From positions 86,406,079-86,470,078 of the forward strand of contig NC_133653.1 in NCBI RefSeq assembly GCF_009905375.1: a stretch of 64,000 bases of DNA, written 5' to 3'. Source of the stretch: Apium graveolens (Eukaryota > Streptophyta > Magnoliopsida > Apiales > Apiaceae). Position numbers and translations under genes: made by a program. The notes under the pieces were generated by a model. That model was not told the DNA's origin and did not search any database. It saw only the letters and a list, made by a program, of their open reading frames with translations. Within the stretch, counting starts at the first letter, position 1; every line of letters begins with the position of its first letter. Of the stretch, positions 21,828 through 35,060 are shown piece after piece.

Positions 21828-23090
21828 ATGTCTTCTGCACTATCACTCAGGAGCATACTGGATGCTCACAAATTGACTGGTCCTAATTATGCTGTTTGGC
21901 TTCGAAACTTGAGAATTGTTCTCAGGATTGAGAAGCTGGAATACGTGATTGACTCACCTAAGCCTACTGAACCTGCTAGTGATGCACATAATGATGAACA
22001 TGTTGTGTATCGTAGGAGGATAGATGATGCAAATATTGCTCAATACATCATGCTAGCTTCCATGAATATTGAGCTACAGAAGCAACATGAGCATATGGAT
22101 GCTCACACTATCCTCTTGCATCTATAAGAGTTGTATGATGTGGCAGGGAGGACAGCTCGATATGAGATATCGAAGGAGCTGTTCGGTTGTAGGATGTCTG
22201 AGGGATCATCTGTGAATGACCATGTACTTAAGATGATCAATTTGATTGAACGTCTTGGACAACTTGGTTTTGCCATGGATGGGGAGCTGAGCCAAGACTT
22301 GGTCTTGCAATCGCTTCCAAGTTCGTTCTCGCAGTTTGTTGTGAACTTTCACATGAATAAGTTGGATGTCAGCCTGCCTGAACTCCACAACATGTTGAAG
22401 ACTACGGAATCGAATTTTCCCACTAAGAAGAGTTCTGTTCTTCTAATTGGTGAAGGTTCTAATCCTAAGAAAAGGAAGAGGAACCCTTCCAAGAAGAAGA
22501 AAGTAGGTGAGAAAATGCCGGTTCCACCAAAAGCTGAAGACCCCAAGAGCAAAGTTGTTTGCTTTCACTGTAACAAGGTGGGGCACTGGAAGAGGAACTA
22601 CAAGGTTTACCTTGCAGAATTGAAGAAGAAGAAGGGTAGTGAGACTGCCGCTTCTGATTCAGGTATGTTCATGATAGAAGTGAATATGTCATTAAGCCAA
22701 ATTTCTAGTTGGGTATTAGATACCGCCTATGGTTCTGACATCTGCAATTCGTTGCAGGGACTAAGGAGAAGTAGGACTCTTAAAGAAGAGGAGGTGATTC
22801 TACTGATCGAAAATGGAGCAAGAGTTGTTGCTGAGGATGTAGAATCATTTCATTTATATATGCCTACTGGCAAGACTATTGTTTTAAATAATTGTTATTT
22901 TGTTCCCTCGATTGTGAGGAATATTGTTCCCATGTTAGACTTGGCTGGATTTTCATTTATTATTGAGAATAATGAATGTTCTATTCTTAGAGATAATATT
23001 CTTTATGGACGTGGTACTTTAAATAATGGTCTGTATAAATGTGACATAATTTACTTCAGATTGAACAAACTAATAAAAGAAAAGGGATGA
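21828..23090 (+). pseudogene. Gag-protease of F with a nonsense codon
   Basis: One frame starting MSSALSLRSILDAHKLTGPN, broken by TAA at 22125-22127 after about 99 codons, then open to 23090. The capsid region includes LTGPNYAVWLRNLRIVL and RYEISKELFGCRM. A Lys/Arg-rich segment precedes the zinc knuckle CFHCNKVGHWKRNY, where the final Cys of CCHC is Tyr. The protease site reads LDTAYGSDICN in place of the usual LDTGCGSHICN, keeping Asp but losing the following Gly. The end (LYGRGTLNNGLYKCD) runs into the integrase start, where an internal deletion follows. Confidence 0.88.
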
Positions 23091-23116
23091 TGAAAATCTC
23101 ACTTCATTGTGGCACT

Positions 23117-23206
23117 GCAGACCCACTCACAAAGCTACTTTCTGAAAGTCACTTTGATCGTCATAAAGACAAGATGGGTATTAGATACCAGAGTGATTGG
23201 CTTTAG
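23117..23206 (+). pseudogene. RNase H C-terminal remnant of F
   Basis: ADPLTKLLSESHFDRHKDKMG then a stop: the last about 29 residues of a copia pol. It is fused directly to the integrase start at CACTGCAG, so integrase, RT and most of RNase H were lost in one deletion. Confidence 0.8.
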
Positions 23207-23210
23207 TACA

Positions 23211-23231
23211 AGTGGGAGATTGAAAGGAATA
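23211..23231 (+). other. Polypurine tract of F
   Basis: AGTGGGAGATTGAAAGGAAT directly before the LTR start TGTCCTAAG. Confidence 0.8.
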
Positions 23232-24873
23232 TGTCCTAAGTCCAATCATGTATTAGGATTTAGGAATAACTTTTATGTAATCTGTTTTGATTTCATTGAT
23301 ATTAATAAAAGACTTGTTTTGTTTTTATTACGGGCTCTATCTATTTAAGTGTTTAAATAAGATATACCATAGTTTAGAGTAAAGCTTTTATGGATTATGA
23401 TGAGATCATAATAGTGAGACCTAAAAGATGATAACTCTAAACTTAAATAGTTTCTGATCATAGGATTACTAACTGGTAATTAATAATTCGCAAAGATCGG
23501 TACATACTATGCTTGCTTCATTATGAAGGATGTCTGTTCTCATAGACATTTGTGTGGTGACACTATAGCTAGTATCTAGGTGCTTATTATAGAATAAGTT
23601 CACTGAACATGACTCACATAGCTGAACAACTGATGGAGTTCACTCACGTGTCAGCAGTTGTTCACATAGTGATAGTTGTACAAGTATCCTTAGACTTGAG
23701 GTAATCATAGTCATCTTGTGTACACTGAACTATGCTTTGGTTTAGTTCTTAGTCTCCAGGGACAATTATTAGGGCTCTACTGGGTATAGGAATTTGTACA
23801 CGAAGATAGTGTATGATCAATAAAAGATCTACCCCTTCCAGTGAAGGAAGCGAATGTTCAAGGCTGATCCACTTATGCTAGTTCAGGAATCTCTGGCCAG
23901 AGTGAATGAAATTAGAGAGGAGTTTCTAATTTGCATAGAACTAAGCATAGTAAATGGTAAGCAAGTGATTAAATTAGATAGGCTTGACACAAGATCCATG
24001 CCTTGTATTTAATCGGGACATTGTAGGGTAGAAGGAGTTTATTGTACGGTAACTATTCACTGAATAGATTCTTGGTATTCTAAGCAGTGAATTCATATTA
24101 TCCGGATAGTCGCGATATGCTGAGAAGTATCCCAAACGATGTAGAATAAATGTGATTAATTAATTAATCATATTTAATAAATTAGAGAATTTTTATAAAT
24201 AATGATAAAATAGTTTTATTATTATTTATTTCTACTACCGGCTTAATATTGAACCTACAGGGTCACACCATAAAAAGAGAATGATTTAATGGTGGAGGAA
24301 TTAATTAATAATGGCTAATAATTATTTATTTATGAAATAAATAATTAATTGGCAAATTTAATAATTAATTAAATGAGATTTAATTGATTATAAATTAATT
24401 AAGAAAAGTTCTTAATATTATTAATTAAAGGATTTAATTTTTGGAAATTAAATCAAGAGAGAGAATTATTTCTAAAGTGTTTAGAAAAAGGATTAGTAAT
24501 TAAAAGGTGTTTTAATTATTAATGAGAATAATAAATGGGATAATAATAATAATGTTTATGGGAAAATTTCAGCTGAAAATTTTGCCTATAAATATACTAT
24601 TATAAACCCTATTTTTATTCCAACTCCAATTTTTAGAAAAACCTAATTCTCTCCACCTCCTCCTCCTCATTAACGTCGTTTTCTTGGTGGATACTGGTGG
24701 AGTGCTTCACGTTTGAGGAGCAGCTGCTAAGGATCTCCGAACGTTGCTTTTGGATCGCATATTAAAGGTTAGTAATCGATCCCTATGTTTTTACCACGAT
24801 TTATATGCTTTTATTTGGATTTTATATGTGTAAAAGTGTTTTACCATGCCTCCGCTGTGATTAAAATCCAACA
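23232..24873 (+). repeat. 3' LTR of F (LTR2, 1642 bp)
   Basis: TGTCCTAAG to AAATCCAACA. Matches LTR1 along its whole remaining length. Confidence 0.92.
24587..24594 (+). promoter_or_regulatory. TATA box in F LTR2
   Basis: TATAAATA in the same context as LTR1. Confidence 0.55.
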
Positions 24874-24878
24874 CATAT
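24874..24878 (+). repeat. 5-bp repeat flanking F (catat), right
   Basis: CATAT directly after the LTR end. See the entry at 16984. Confidence 0.6.
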
Positions 24879-26490
24879 GTCTTTATTAGGAGACATGAAG
24901 CTCAAAGGTTCATTCAGTCCTTTCGTAACATGGTCCTGGCTTATCTCAAGATATGACCTTATAAGATAGATAGCCCGCTCACGGTGATTTCATAAATTAA
25001 ATCTTTACCAAACTACTATCACAGTTGAGTATTGCACAATCATTAGAAGGAATGTCAATCTTTCAAACCATAATACAATCTTCATGGCTTTAACCATTAT
25101 CACTGTATTCCTCTGGCACGAGCGCCGATAATTGTCTTCTTACACTTAAAGTGTCAGCCACTTCTTTGGCCTTTCCTGATAGTAATATTTCCTTCCAATC
25201 ATTGTCATTTTAACCACCTTCACTAAATTTTTCTACCTCATTTCAAATCACTTCTTATGTGAAAATGCTTTTCTTAAGTCCTTGTGATAAAAAAAATCAC
25301 CATTTTCCATAAGTCACTGCCTTAGTCTTTAAATGTAAACATTATCATGGCTAACTCTCGATCGTACTTAGGACGTCTTTTATCTTGGGCCTTTCTTGCT
25401 TTAACAATTCTGACCTTCATTGGTTCAATCTATACTTCTTATGGTTTAACACGTGCCCACCTGGCATTATTATAATTACGCCATTTTTCCTTTATCAAAT
25501 TTCTATTCTTGAGAACTTCGAATATTACCTTTCTCCTTATAAAACCTCTAAGGTTATCCTTAAATCGTTCCTCCTGTATTCCCTAGATACAGGCATATCA
25601 AAATATCATTTACTAATACTAGAACCATTGTTTATACACTTCTGAAAAATTTCTCCACTGATCCTTAAAGGTTGTTGTTACCTTAATCCTTTCTAATTCA
25701 TACCGTCAAAACTCATACTGTCCCTATTAAGGGCGAAATGCCAACCTTTATGCATTCCCCTAGGGTTCATCTTAAGTTATCGAAGTTATATCCTTAATTC
25801 CACCTTTAAAAAGGTACTTGCATCCTTCCATGGATAAATCAAGTCATATATCTTTGATAGATTATCTTATTCAATCATTCCCACCTCGATAGTCTATACC
25901 AATTTCACAATAGCATCCTTATTCAAACTGAGGTCAACCCTTATGGCCTTCAAAAGATAACAATGGTTACCCACTTTTCCTTCCTAATTTGGTAATGACA
26001 ACAGGGATGTTCTGGAAGATATTGGTCATGTTCAACGTGAACTTCTTCTTAATAATTCCTCATTTACTTTTGTTATTTATCTCAACAGTCATCTCAATGT
26101 TGGGATATCTTTCATACCTGGTGTCTCCCTTTCTGGGTATCATGTCCCCGGTCTTACACTTCACATTCTTGAAGGTCACTTCCTTCATTCAATTTTACTA
26201 ATTTCTTACTTTCTTGTCTCCTCAGTCTATCTGCGTCTCATTATTTATCCTTCAAACTATCTCAAGGTTTCCTCGACTCCTCCCAACTTACAGGGGATAA
26301 ACTATATGTATCTCTTATGCCTTCTACCATCAACTTTAACTCATGGTGAATCACCCTCATCCTGACGATTACATACTTTTCTATTTCTATTGCTACGAGT
26401 CTTTAGGGTTTCCTCATACCCAACTCCCTTATCATTCCTCAAACTCTATTGTCTTTATTTTCCTTTCCACTTCAGTTTTTTTTTCTTTTC
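24879..26490 (-). pseudogene. Degenerate pol region of element A (possible protease/RT remnants)
   Basis: Parallel to B at about 52070-53680. Heavily mutated. A weak RT-like piece on the minus strand near 25500-25620 (ERLKDN..FTRRKEIFEIL in the B copy) suggests the end of the RT palm. No frame is usable, and the plus-strand ORFs here are chance. Confidence 0.4.
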
Positions 26491-26499
26491 TATTACAAT

Positions 26500-26990
26500 C
26501 ATTTCATGAACCCACTACTCATTGACTTCAAACATCACGTCGTTCTGGGATTCTTGTCATCAGAACGAATCTTAACAACTTTTATAACTTAGCTTCATAA
26601 TTCATCATACTCGTCCGCCTTTGTTCTGGCTCTAAAGCTTTTACATTATGTCCATAACCTTGGGAATTACTTTCCCGAAAACAATTGACTGAACTTTAAT
26701 CAGTTTATTCAAACCTCTGGCTCTGTGCCTTTCTTGGTCTTTCACCAGCGGGTGGCCTCTCTCTTAGAAGGGTAAGTGACAAAAACAGTCTTTTGTGATT
26801 CGTCCATCATTTAGAATCTCAAATGATTCCTATATTTCCTTTAGCCAGGCTCTCGCCTCTACTGGGTTCGCTTGTTCCTTGGAACTCTGAGAGCTTAGCG
26901 ACTTAAAGGTCCTGAAAGAATTTCCCACCGCACTGCTCCTCAGGGTGGTGGTTGGGGATAATAGTCTAAGTTCTCTTTAGACAGGTCCAT
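26500..26990 (-). pseudogene. Gag capsid remnant of element A
   Basis: Minus-strand readings NSFRTFKSLSSQSSKEQ, ANPVEARAWLKEI and SFEILNDGRITKDCF match the start of a gypsy gag (retrotransposon gag family, usually ...EARAWLKEIEK.F..). Stops interrupt it. It lies downstream of the RNase H piece in transcription order, which is not the normal layout. The B equivalent is about 53700-54200. Confidence 0.6.
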
Positions 26991-27240
26991 GAATTACCGT
27001 ATAGGAGTACCGTCTCAGGTGTCCTTTCGTTACTCAACTTTCTGTTTCCTTAGTATGAAATGTTTCATCCTTCTCCCATACTTGGGGTTATCTTATACGT
27101 TAAAATCCTTGTTTTCCACTTCATTATGTTATATGCTCCTTCTTTCTTAATGGCAACCTCCCTAACTATCACATTCGGGGTTTGCCCTAAATCTTATTCC
27201 TCGAGCTATGGATTTCATCTAAGATCCAGTCCTTAAGCTC

Positions 27241-28005
27241 TTAAACGTTTGGAACCCAAATTCTGTAGGAATACCTCGTTATTCCCTTATCATCTTTCTT
27301 GGTATTAATCTCTTCTCCAGTCATTGACTCTCTGCCTTCATTCATCACTTTTTCTTGGCACAATATGATCTTTTTCGATAATTTGGGCTGTATTGCAATC
27401 TCAAACAACGTTTCGGTACCAGCTCCGGTTACCTTCACTTCTATTTCCATTTTCTCAAAATCTCTTATCAACTCTCCCAAAGACATTTTCATCTTGAGTC
27501 TCTCCTTTATACTAAGGGCATTAGCCACCATTTTTGCTTTCCCTGGATCATAAAGAATCTCATAATCGTAATCCTTGATTAGCTCTAACCACCTCCTCTG
27601 GCGCATGTTGAGTTCTTTCTGCGTGAAAATGCACTAGAGCACTTATGGCTTGTGTAAATCTCGCACTTCTCTCCATACAAGTAGTGCCTCCAATCTTTAG
27701 GGCAAAACTATTGCCATGAGCCCAAGCTCATGGGTGGGGATATCGAATTTTATATTCCCTTAATTGACTTGACACGTACGCGATTACCTTGTTGTGCTGT
27801 ATAAGAAGCACCCTAATTCCTTATGCGAAGCGTCACTACAAATCACAAAATCTCCTTTTCCATCCGGAAACGCCAACATAGGAGCCGTCACCAACCTTTG
27901 CTTCAGTTTTTGAAAGCTGTTCTCGCATTTCTCTGTCCATTCGAACTTCTTAGTCTTATGAGTAAGCCGCGTTAAAGGGGCTACTATCTTTACAAACTTG
28001 AACGA
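27241..28005 (-). pseudogene. RT end, RNase H and integrase N-terminal linker (element A)
   Basis: Read from 28005 leftward: SFKFVKIVAPLTRL, KFEWTEKCENSFQKLKQRL, then the RNase H core, FTQKELNMRQRRWLELIKDY, DPGKAKMVANALSIKER (normally HPGKANVVADALSRKER) and VKVTGAGTETLFEIAIQPKL. The last 121 codons (27606-27241) are still open. This is typical of chromovirus pol, but it is placed next to the PBS/leader instead of after gag-PR-RT. B has the same fusion point. Confidence 0.75.
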
Positions 28006-28009
28006 ACCT

Positions 28010-28457
28010 CCGGTAGTGACCGACCAATCCTACCTCTGGTAGTTTCCCTAACCATGGTTATCAATTCCTCAGTGGTCCTTTATTCATTCTTGTCAGGATC
28101 CCCCACGGGATCCTCCTCAACAACAATCCCTTCTAGGACAACATCCTCAACCGCTACATCCTCAATATGAACATCATCCGGTCCCTCGTTAGGACGCTAT
28201 ATCGGATCCATAATCTGATCTCCAATAAGTAATAAAACATCATCGCGTTGTTGCTCCTCAACCTCAGGGTTCGGAGTCCCGCTACCATATACGATAACGA
28301 ACTATGCTTCTATCACGATATTTATAAGGGTTCCCATAAGGGTTTTAACTGTCAGTACTACGTTAGGTAGTCCGACTATGAACTTGGCAAGAGTTCTTAT
28401 TATCTTAGTGAACTTATTATTTTAAAATCATATCATCTCTGAGGTTTATAACGCTTG
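28010..28457 (-). pseudogene. Leader and acidic N-terminal ORF remnant of element A
   Basis: Between PBS and the RNase H block. Minus-strand codons give an acidic stretch (NPEVEEQQRDDVLLLIGD-like, clearer in B at 55210-55640) followed by the sudden switch to RT-end sequence near 28005. Probably a gag N-terminus or spacer. Confidence 0.45.
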
Positions 28458-28469
28458 GCTCTGATACCA
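28458..28469 (-). other. Primer binding site of element A (tRNA-iMet)
   Basis: Minus strand TGGTATCAGAGC, four bases from the LTR. Confidence 0.93.
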
Positions 28470-31400
28470 TTTCTGTAATACCCCCAAATCCGGGGTCGGG
28501 GATTCGGGTTGTCACGAGTTCTATTTCCTTTATCAATACTTTATCTTAACAGTCAACCAACTACTAAGTACTGTGACCCCACAATATACACACACACACA
28601 CCACAAGTTATATTCTCAGAGATGAATATCAAAAATAACACAAGTCATTTTATTCCATAATTATAAACCGTTACAGCTTAAAAGGGTTTCTGAATAAATT
28701 TACATTTCTTTCCAATTATTACAATTCATAAAGATACATAAGTCTGGTACATCAAAAGTTGAAAGCCTAGCCTATTGGTAGTTCCTACCTCAGATACAGC
28801 GACATCAACGCCTATAGGAAACTGCAGAACGTTTCCTATCCGCTCGCAAATTGGGAGCTTGGTCCTGTTCATCTTGTCTGTCTATTATTGTGTGATGAAA
28901 GAAGAAAGTAAGGGTGAGCAACAAGCCCACCGAAATAATATGTATAATAATTAACAATATATGAGCATTCTCATAGTACTCATGAAAGTCTTGGTCAAGA
29001 AGAAATGAACCAAGTTAATATCTTAACGCGACCAAGTCGCAAAATATTCAGTATATATATACCTATATACTTTTCACAATCTTTGAAATTCTCTTACATG
29101 TATAATATACACAGAGTTCCAGTTTATAAATGTATAAAAATATCGTTGCAAGGTCATCTCATATATCTAACCTTGTCTCAACATTTTTCTGAAAATCTTT
29201 GACATGCACAAGATAATCATTTAATAGATATAAGTTTAAAAGATGAAGTTACAAGATACTCCAATATAGTTATATCTTTTCCGAATACTACTTGAACTAC
29301 CACCGTTCAATGTATAAATAGTTCATCCCATAGATTAAGCTACAAGACAAAACTTGTATAGAATCAATCTTTGAAATATCATCAAAATGAAATGAAGTTA
29401 CGAGATACTTCATTTAATGAAAACACCATTTTGAAAACTCGACCCTGCCAACACTCAACAATCGCCCAGCCGTAGCCTTTCTATCTAAGTGCTCTGGGTA
29501 GTGTTGCAGAAATATCCAATTGGATGATACACTCATTACGGGAGTTTGCCGCGCCAGGAAGACCACTCACGATGATCAGTCGCAGTAGTGCAACCCCACC
29601 ATTTTCTACATGTAGAGGAGAACCTGTCGGATTTACTTGTCAACCGAACACTGGACTCCTAAGGAATTGACCGTCTTAACGGAACTTCCAGGCCATTTGG
29701 GCCAATATAATAAGGCTGGGCTGGCGCCACTCGACCACTTACGCCACTCCTAGTTCAGATGAAATCCATGACTCTGAAACGTAAAGCTTGTCCCCCCTTT
29801 CCCCAAGTAGAAACTTGTTGATACGGCTCCACAAAGAAGTCGTATCTAGTTGGAAAGGAAAACTCACCGATATTTCCCAGGCGGTGCCTGTTAATGGATT
29901 AACTTGTTCCAAGAATTTTACTTCCGGAGTGTTGGGTAAGTAATCAAAAACTCTATTATCAAAATAACAACCTTGTTGCGAATATAAAATACACCACGGA
30001 GCGGGATCCCTCAGGTTTTGAGCGAGTATTTAAATCCCCTTCAAAAGGAAGAACTTAAATATATAAAAAAATGAGTTTTGGGATCCGCTCTAACCTTTAA
30101 AAATTATTTTGAAGACTCGAAAACATTTTTAAGAATGTTTGGACTAATGCTGATTTAGTAAAATAAATCAGTCCCGATATATTAGAAAATATCTGAATAT
30201 TATTATTTAAATAATATTCCCATAAGGGTGATCCTTATAAAAATAATCGAGGTAGGAGTTTTAAAACTCATAATTGAAATGAATATTAAATAACCAAAGA
30301 TATACTTATACGAAAGTAGGATCTTTATTTGAATAATCAAAAGTGAGTTTGATTATCGACACATTATTCTTTAATTAAATAAAGAATAATAATTAGTAAA
30401 TAATCGGAGTCATAAGTCCTCGAATGATTATTCAAATAATATTCATTAATAAAATAGACGGAGTCATAAGCCCTCGAATGAATATTCAAAATAATATTCA
30501 TTAATAAAATAAAGTTATCGAATAAACCTTATTCGATTCATAGTTTTGAAAACTATATCTATATATATATATATAAATATATATATAATATACTCGGGAA
30601 CATCGACTCCCGGTTTTAGAAAATGTTCACCTTTGGGTCCCCTATACTAAGGGTATACGCAACTACTGCTTATCTCTAGCATAGGTATTATGCAACTTAT
30701 AAGCAATTGAATCAACAATATATATCAAGATTACGAAACAGACATGCATATATACCATATCACATGCTCCAATATATCGCAAGATTTGCTAATTAACCAC
30801 CATGCATCTATCACAAGATAATGCATATACATATGTATACATCACAACAACAGTATAACGGGTAGAAAACTTGCCTGAGTGTTCCCGGATAGACTTAAGC
30901 TTAGAGTGGGTCCGATAACCTATGAACAATAACATAAGTCGGAATTAAACCTCGGTCGCATAAGAAACTAGACTTTAACCAATTGAACCCTAACGTTCGC
31001 TTATGGTCACTCCTACGCTTAACGAATCACATAAGTCATTCGAGTACCCTCGGCTCCACCATTTTTAATAAATTAACCATTAAGAATTTTAAGGCGATTC
31101 TTTCGCGAGTACTCTACCAACTGCCTAATCCACTTTACATAATTTTTTCATACTCCAATTAGTCATTTAAGGGCCTTAACCAAGGTCTCAAAGTAAAGTG
31201 AGGGGTAAAGGTTTGTTCGTGAAACGCCGTTACTTAAAACGGTCATTTCTCCTAAACCGTAAATCGGATCTAAGCGAACCACATACCAAAACGAAGCTTA
31301 CGACATGATCTAGATAAACATGGCAAATTTAAAGATTGGTCAGTGAGTTATCTGGTCCGAGATTCATGTACAAAAGTCTAAGGAAAACGGGCATTACGAC

Positions 31401-32313
31401 GGCTATATTTACGAGTTTTCCAAGTTTCTCACTACACCAAAACCTCACCAAACAACCCACAATTATTAACACATCAAAACCTCAACTACATAATACTATA
31501 CCAGTCCTTATTCTCCAGATTCTTCATCTCAATGAACCACAATCAAGTTCTATTAACTATAACAAGATTCATTCACCAAATCACTCCAATTTCAAATCAA
31601 ACTACTAATAATCAAAGATCATGCTTCTCATTTTGAAAACCAACCATCAAATTCACTAATAGTAAAAGTAAAGGCTATGGTTTGAAGTTTATACCTTCCT
31701 TGGTAGGTGTTAAGTTGCTAGGAAGCCTTAGGGAGCCTCCTACAAGCTTGATCTTTCCAAAGAAATCAAGAACACAAAGTTAGGCTTTGATATTTCTAAA
31801 AGTATGATTGAAAGAACTGTATAAATTAGGGTCTTACCATGCTTATTTGGACGATACCTGTGAATAAGAGTTGTAGTCCATCTCAATACCTTTCCAACGA
31901 GCTATAGAACACAACATTTGAGTGAGTATTGAAGGAGATATGACAATTTCAAGTTGCTGGGTTTGTTTTGGCCGAGAGCTTCTCTTCATGGGAGCAAAGT
32001 CAAATTTTTAATTTTTGTGTTATGATATTTTGCTTGGTTGATTTCCTTTTTGGCTTGGCAAATTTTGATCTTTTACCACGGTAACTTTTGCATGGCCAAG
32101 AATCAACCAACAATACACTTCTTTTTGTCATGCTTATGTCACCATGCTTGTGTCACCTTTTTAACACATGTCCTTTCCTTATGGTTTGATGATGTCACAA
32201 TCCTTAGCTTCTTGTACAAGCTTGTCTCTTGGTCGCTTATTTGTTTTACGGTTCGCTTAACTTTCGTTCTCGTTCGTCGTTTGAGGGATCATATCTGGGA
32301 TCTTATTACTTGG

Positions 32314-32318
32314 GTTCC
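32314..32318 (+). repeat. TSD of element C (gttcc), left
   Basis: GTTCC before the LTR, repeated at 39801-39805. Confidence 0.95.
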
Positions 32319-33644
32319 TGTAAGTCATATGTCATAGCCTATTTGTATATTCGAGGATTCAACTCAACTCAAATAAGAATGTAATAAGTAAATAGTGGAT
32401 CGACCGTCAGAGAGATCTCGCAAAGTAATATCTGTCAAAGGATTCAGAAATAAGATTCATCTACAGACTTGAGGAGTTAATTCACTGGAAGAAGTTCAAG
32501 AAGTTGATCATGCCTCAGTGATATAAATCAAGATCGTGGATTTAATCAAGTGACAGAGATCTCGTCAGAGTATCATTAATTACAAGGATTTAATCTGAAG
32601 AAAATCAAAGCGTCAAAGTCAACACATGGAGAAACGTCACGGAAGTTAGTCACTGATGAACCAGACAGTACATCGAGTGTCAACATTGAAGTGGTGGAAT
32701 TGATTCATAATTTTCAGTGATTTTCAGAAGATTTACAGAAGAATGGTTGCTGCTCAAGACTAGAATTAATTCTCTATTAATTAATTAAGTCATCTAATTT
32801 AATTAAGAAAATAAATTATATCTGTGAAGAATAATTTATTTATTAATTGAATTAATTGATTAATTAATTCTGAATTAATTTTAGGAATTTTCAGAAGTTT
32901 AATTGGTTTAAAAACAGTCTTAAATCAGCAAGACAATTGAAAATGAACTAGCATGACAATCTGGATTGTCATACCGATTGTCATGCCAAGTCATTTCAAT
33001 TGTCATACCGAAAGTTACACTAGGAAGGAGATTGTCTTGCTAGTTCAACTGATTGTCATACCGATAGTCATTGTAGTTCAATCAGATTGTCTTGCTAGTA
33101 CAATTGAAAGTCCTACTGAAAGTCTTGCTGAGCCAAAGAGATTGTCCTACCGATTGTCATTGCAGTTCAAGTAATTTTGTTGGATTGCATACAAAAAGAA
33201 AAAGAAGCAGAAGACATTCACTAACTGAAAAAAATACAAGAACACAGCAGCCGCCTAAGAAATATTTCATTGTTCTCTGCTGAAATTCAAAGATCAATTT
33301 CTAGATTGCAAAGTTAAATCCAATCAACTAGAAATCTTTATCTTGTTCTTGTGTAACAATCTAGCGGATCAAAATCCCTAGAACTTAATCTCAAATTGTG
33401 TTTAGCATTTGATTCTAATTATTGCAAAAATAGAAAAAGTTCATGTCGAATTTATTCTAGATTTGTGATAATTGATTTGAGATTAATACCTTGTAATCGA
33501 TACAGTTGTTGTAACACCTTTCAAGTTTAATAATATTTTTATTTAACTTGAATTTTGTTTCACATTTTTTATTCCGCATTTATTCGATTATTTGGTATTG
33601 TTTGTATTCAACCCCCCCTTCTACAAATAAATTGGGACCTAACA
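32319..33644 (+). repeat. 5' LTR of element C
   Basis: TGTAAGTCAT to GGACCTAACA. It contains AT-rich palindromic TTAATTAATTAAG runs (about 32770-32880) and a cluster of GATTGTC(A/T)T words (32960-33170). The end CAACCCCCCCTTCTAC resembles other Sirevirus LTR ends. Confidence 0.95.
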
Positions 33645-33646
33645 AT

Positions 33647-33658
33647 TGGTATCAGAGC
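33647..33658 (+). other. Primer binding site of element C (tRNA-iMet)
   Basis: TGGTATCAGAGC two bases after the LTR. Confidence 0.95.
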
Positions 33659-33740
33659 CTTCTGATTAACGAACAAATCAAGATCCTAGACTTTTGTGAT
33701 TTTTCAACTCCTTGAATTTTTATTTATTCAAAAATTCATA

Positions 33741-35060
33741 ATGACTTCACATAAAGTTGGAACCGTTAAAATTCCACAATTTGATAAAGAGAATTATATC
33801 ATATGGAAGAAGAAGATGCTATTATTTTTACAAGTTGCAAATCCCAAATATTCAAACTTGTTAAAGAAGGGTATAAAAACTCCGATGGTTATTGAACCGG
33901 AGGTAATAATAGATGGTGTGGTGACTACTGAAGCTAGAACCTATCCAAAAGAGCCTGAAGATTTTACTCCTGCTGAGAAGGAAGAAGCCTCCTTGGATGC
34001 CAGCCTTCAATTAATATTAATTGATTCCCTTGATCCCTTGATGAACAGACATGTGATGAACTGTAAAAATTCCAAACACATGTGGGAAACTATTGAGGTG
34101 ATTAATGAAGGCACATAGGAAGTTAGGGAGAACAAGTTGGAAATCCTAACCTCTGAATATGAACATTTCAAATCAAATCCAGGAGAAGGAATTACTGAAG
34201 TGTTTGAGAGGTACAATGCGTTGATCAACAACCTGAACATCAATGGAAAGTATTATTCAATCAGGGAGGTCAACAAAAAGTTCCTTTTAACACTGCCAGC
34301 TCATCTTGAACATAGAATCACTGCCATTAGAGAAGCTAGAGATCTGAGTGAGATTTCTTTGGACAGGCTCTATGGAGTGTTAAAAACCTATGAGTTGGAG
34401 CAGATTCAACAGAAGGAAGTCTACGGGAAGGATAGAATGGTCAGCACATCTACTGCACTTGTAGCTGAAGGTCAACAACAACAACAATCTCAACAGTTAG
34501 AAAGAATGGTACAGTTTTCCAAGGGTGAGGAAAATGAGTTAGTAGCAGAATATGATCCTCCTACTACAAATCAATCAAGTGATGATTTTTATTCCTTGGA
34601 AGAGCTGGAGCAATTGGAAGATGAATCAATGGCCCAAATTGTCAAGAGATTCTCCCATGTCAGATTCAGGAGGAATCCCAAGCTTAAGTACAAGTCCAAC
34701 TACAACAAATTCCAGAAAGGTGGATCTTCATCCTCTAACACCAGCAGTGGTGGGTACAAAACAGGGATGGTTGATCGAAGCACCATTAGATGCTTTAACT
34801 GCAATGAGTTGGGACACTTTGCCACAGAATGTAGGAAGCCAAAGCAAGTAAGAAAGAACTCTGAAAGGGCTTATCTGGCAAAGGGAAGAAGCTGGGATGA
34901 TACTGACAGTGAAGATGAAGATGAAGGAAATCTTGCTCTTATGGCTATTGATGGAAAAGCTTCATCGTCAAGAATAGAGGTAAAACTTTCTGATATTGAA
35001 ATGGTTTATCATCTAAGAGGTAACTTAGATTGTGCACGTCGTAAAGATCACAGACCTTGA
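33741..35060 (+). pseudogene. Gag of element C with one nonsense codon
   Basis: Starts MTSHKVGTVKIPQFDKENY, 82 nt after the PBS. A TAG at 34116-34118 splits it after 125 codons and the same frame resumes immediately (EVRENKLEILTSEYEHFKS). Motifs: YIIWKKKMLLFLQ, NSKHMWETIEV, LYGVLKTYELEQ, a Gln run, zinc knuckle CFNCNELGHFATEC near 34795, and the acidic DDTDSEDEDEGNLALMA. The frame is lost near 35040 by a shift into the next ORF. Confidence 0.9.

Larger units (their letters stand above)
16989..24873 (+). mobile_element. Element F: composite, internally deleted Ty1/copia insertion
   Basis: Order: pol fragment (16989-18261), LTR lacking its first about 30 bp (18262-19869), PBS, long leader, gag-protease (21828-23090), remnant of the RNase H end, purine tract, complete LTR (23232-24873). 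About 190 bp of protease-end sequence occurs twice (16989-17180 and 22929-23120). The left boundary is inside pol, not at an LTR. Most of integrase, RT and RNase H is missing from the right unit. It looks like two copies fused by recombination or an aberrant cDNA, sitting inside element A. Confidence 0.8.

Noticed and set aside
33092..33283. Overlapping 63- and 73-codon ORFs in both C LTRs (also 39110-39440)
   Set aside because: Created by the GATTGTC repeat array. They are identical because the LTRs are nearly identical, not because of selection.
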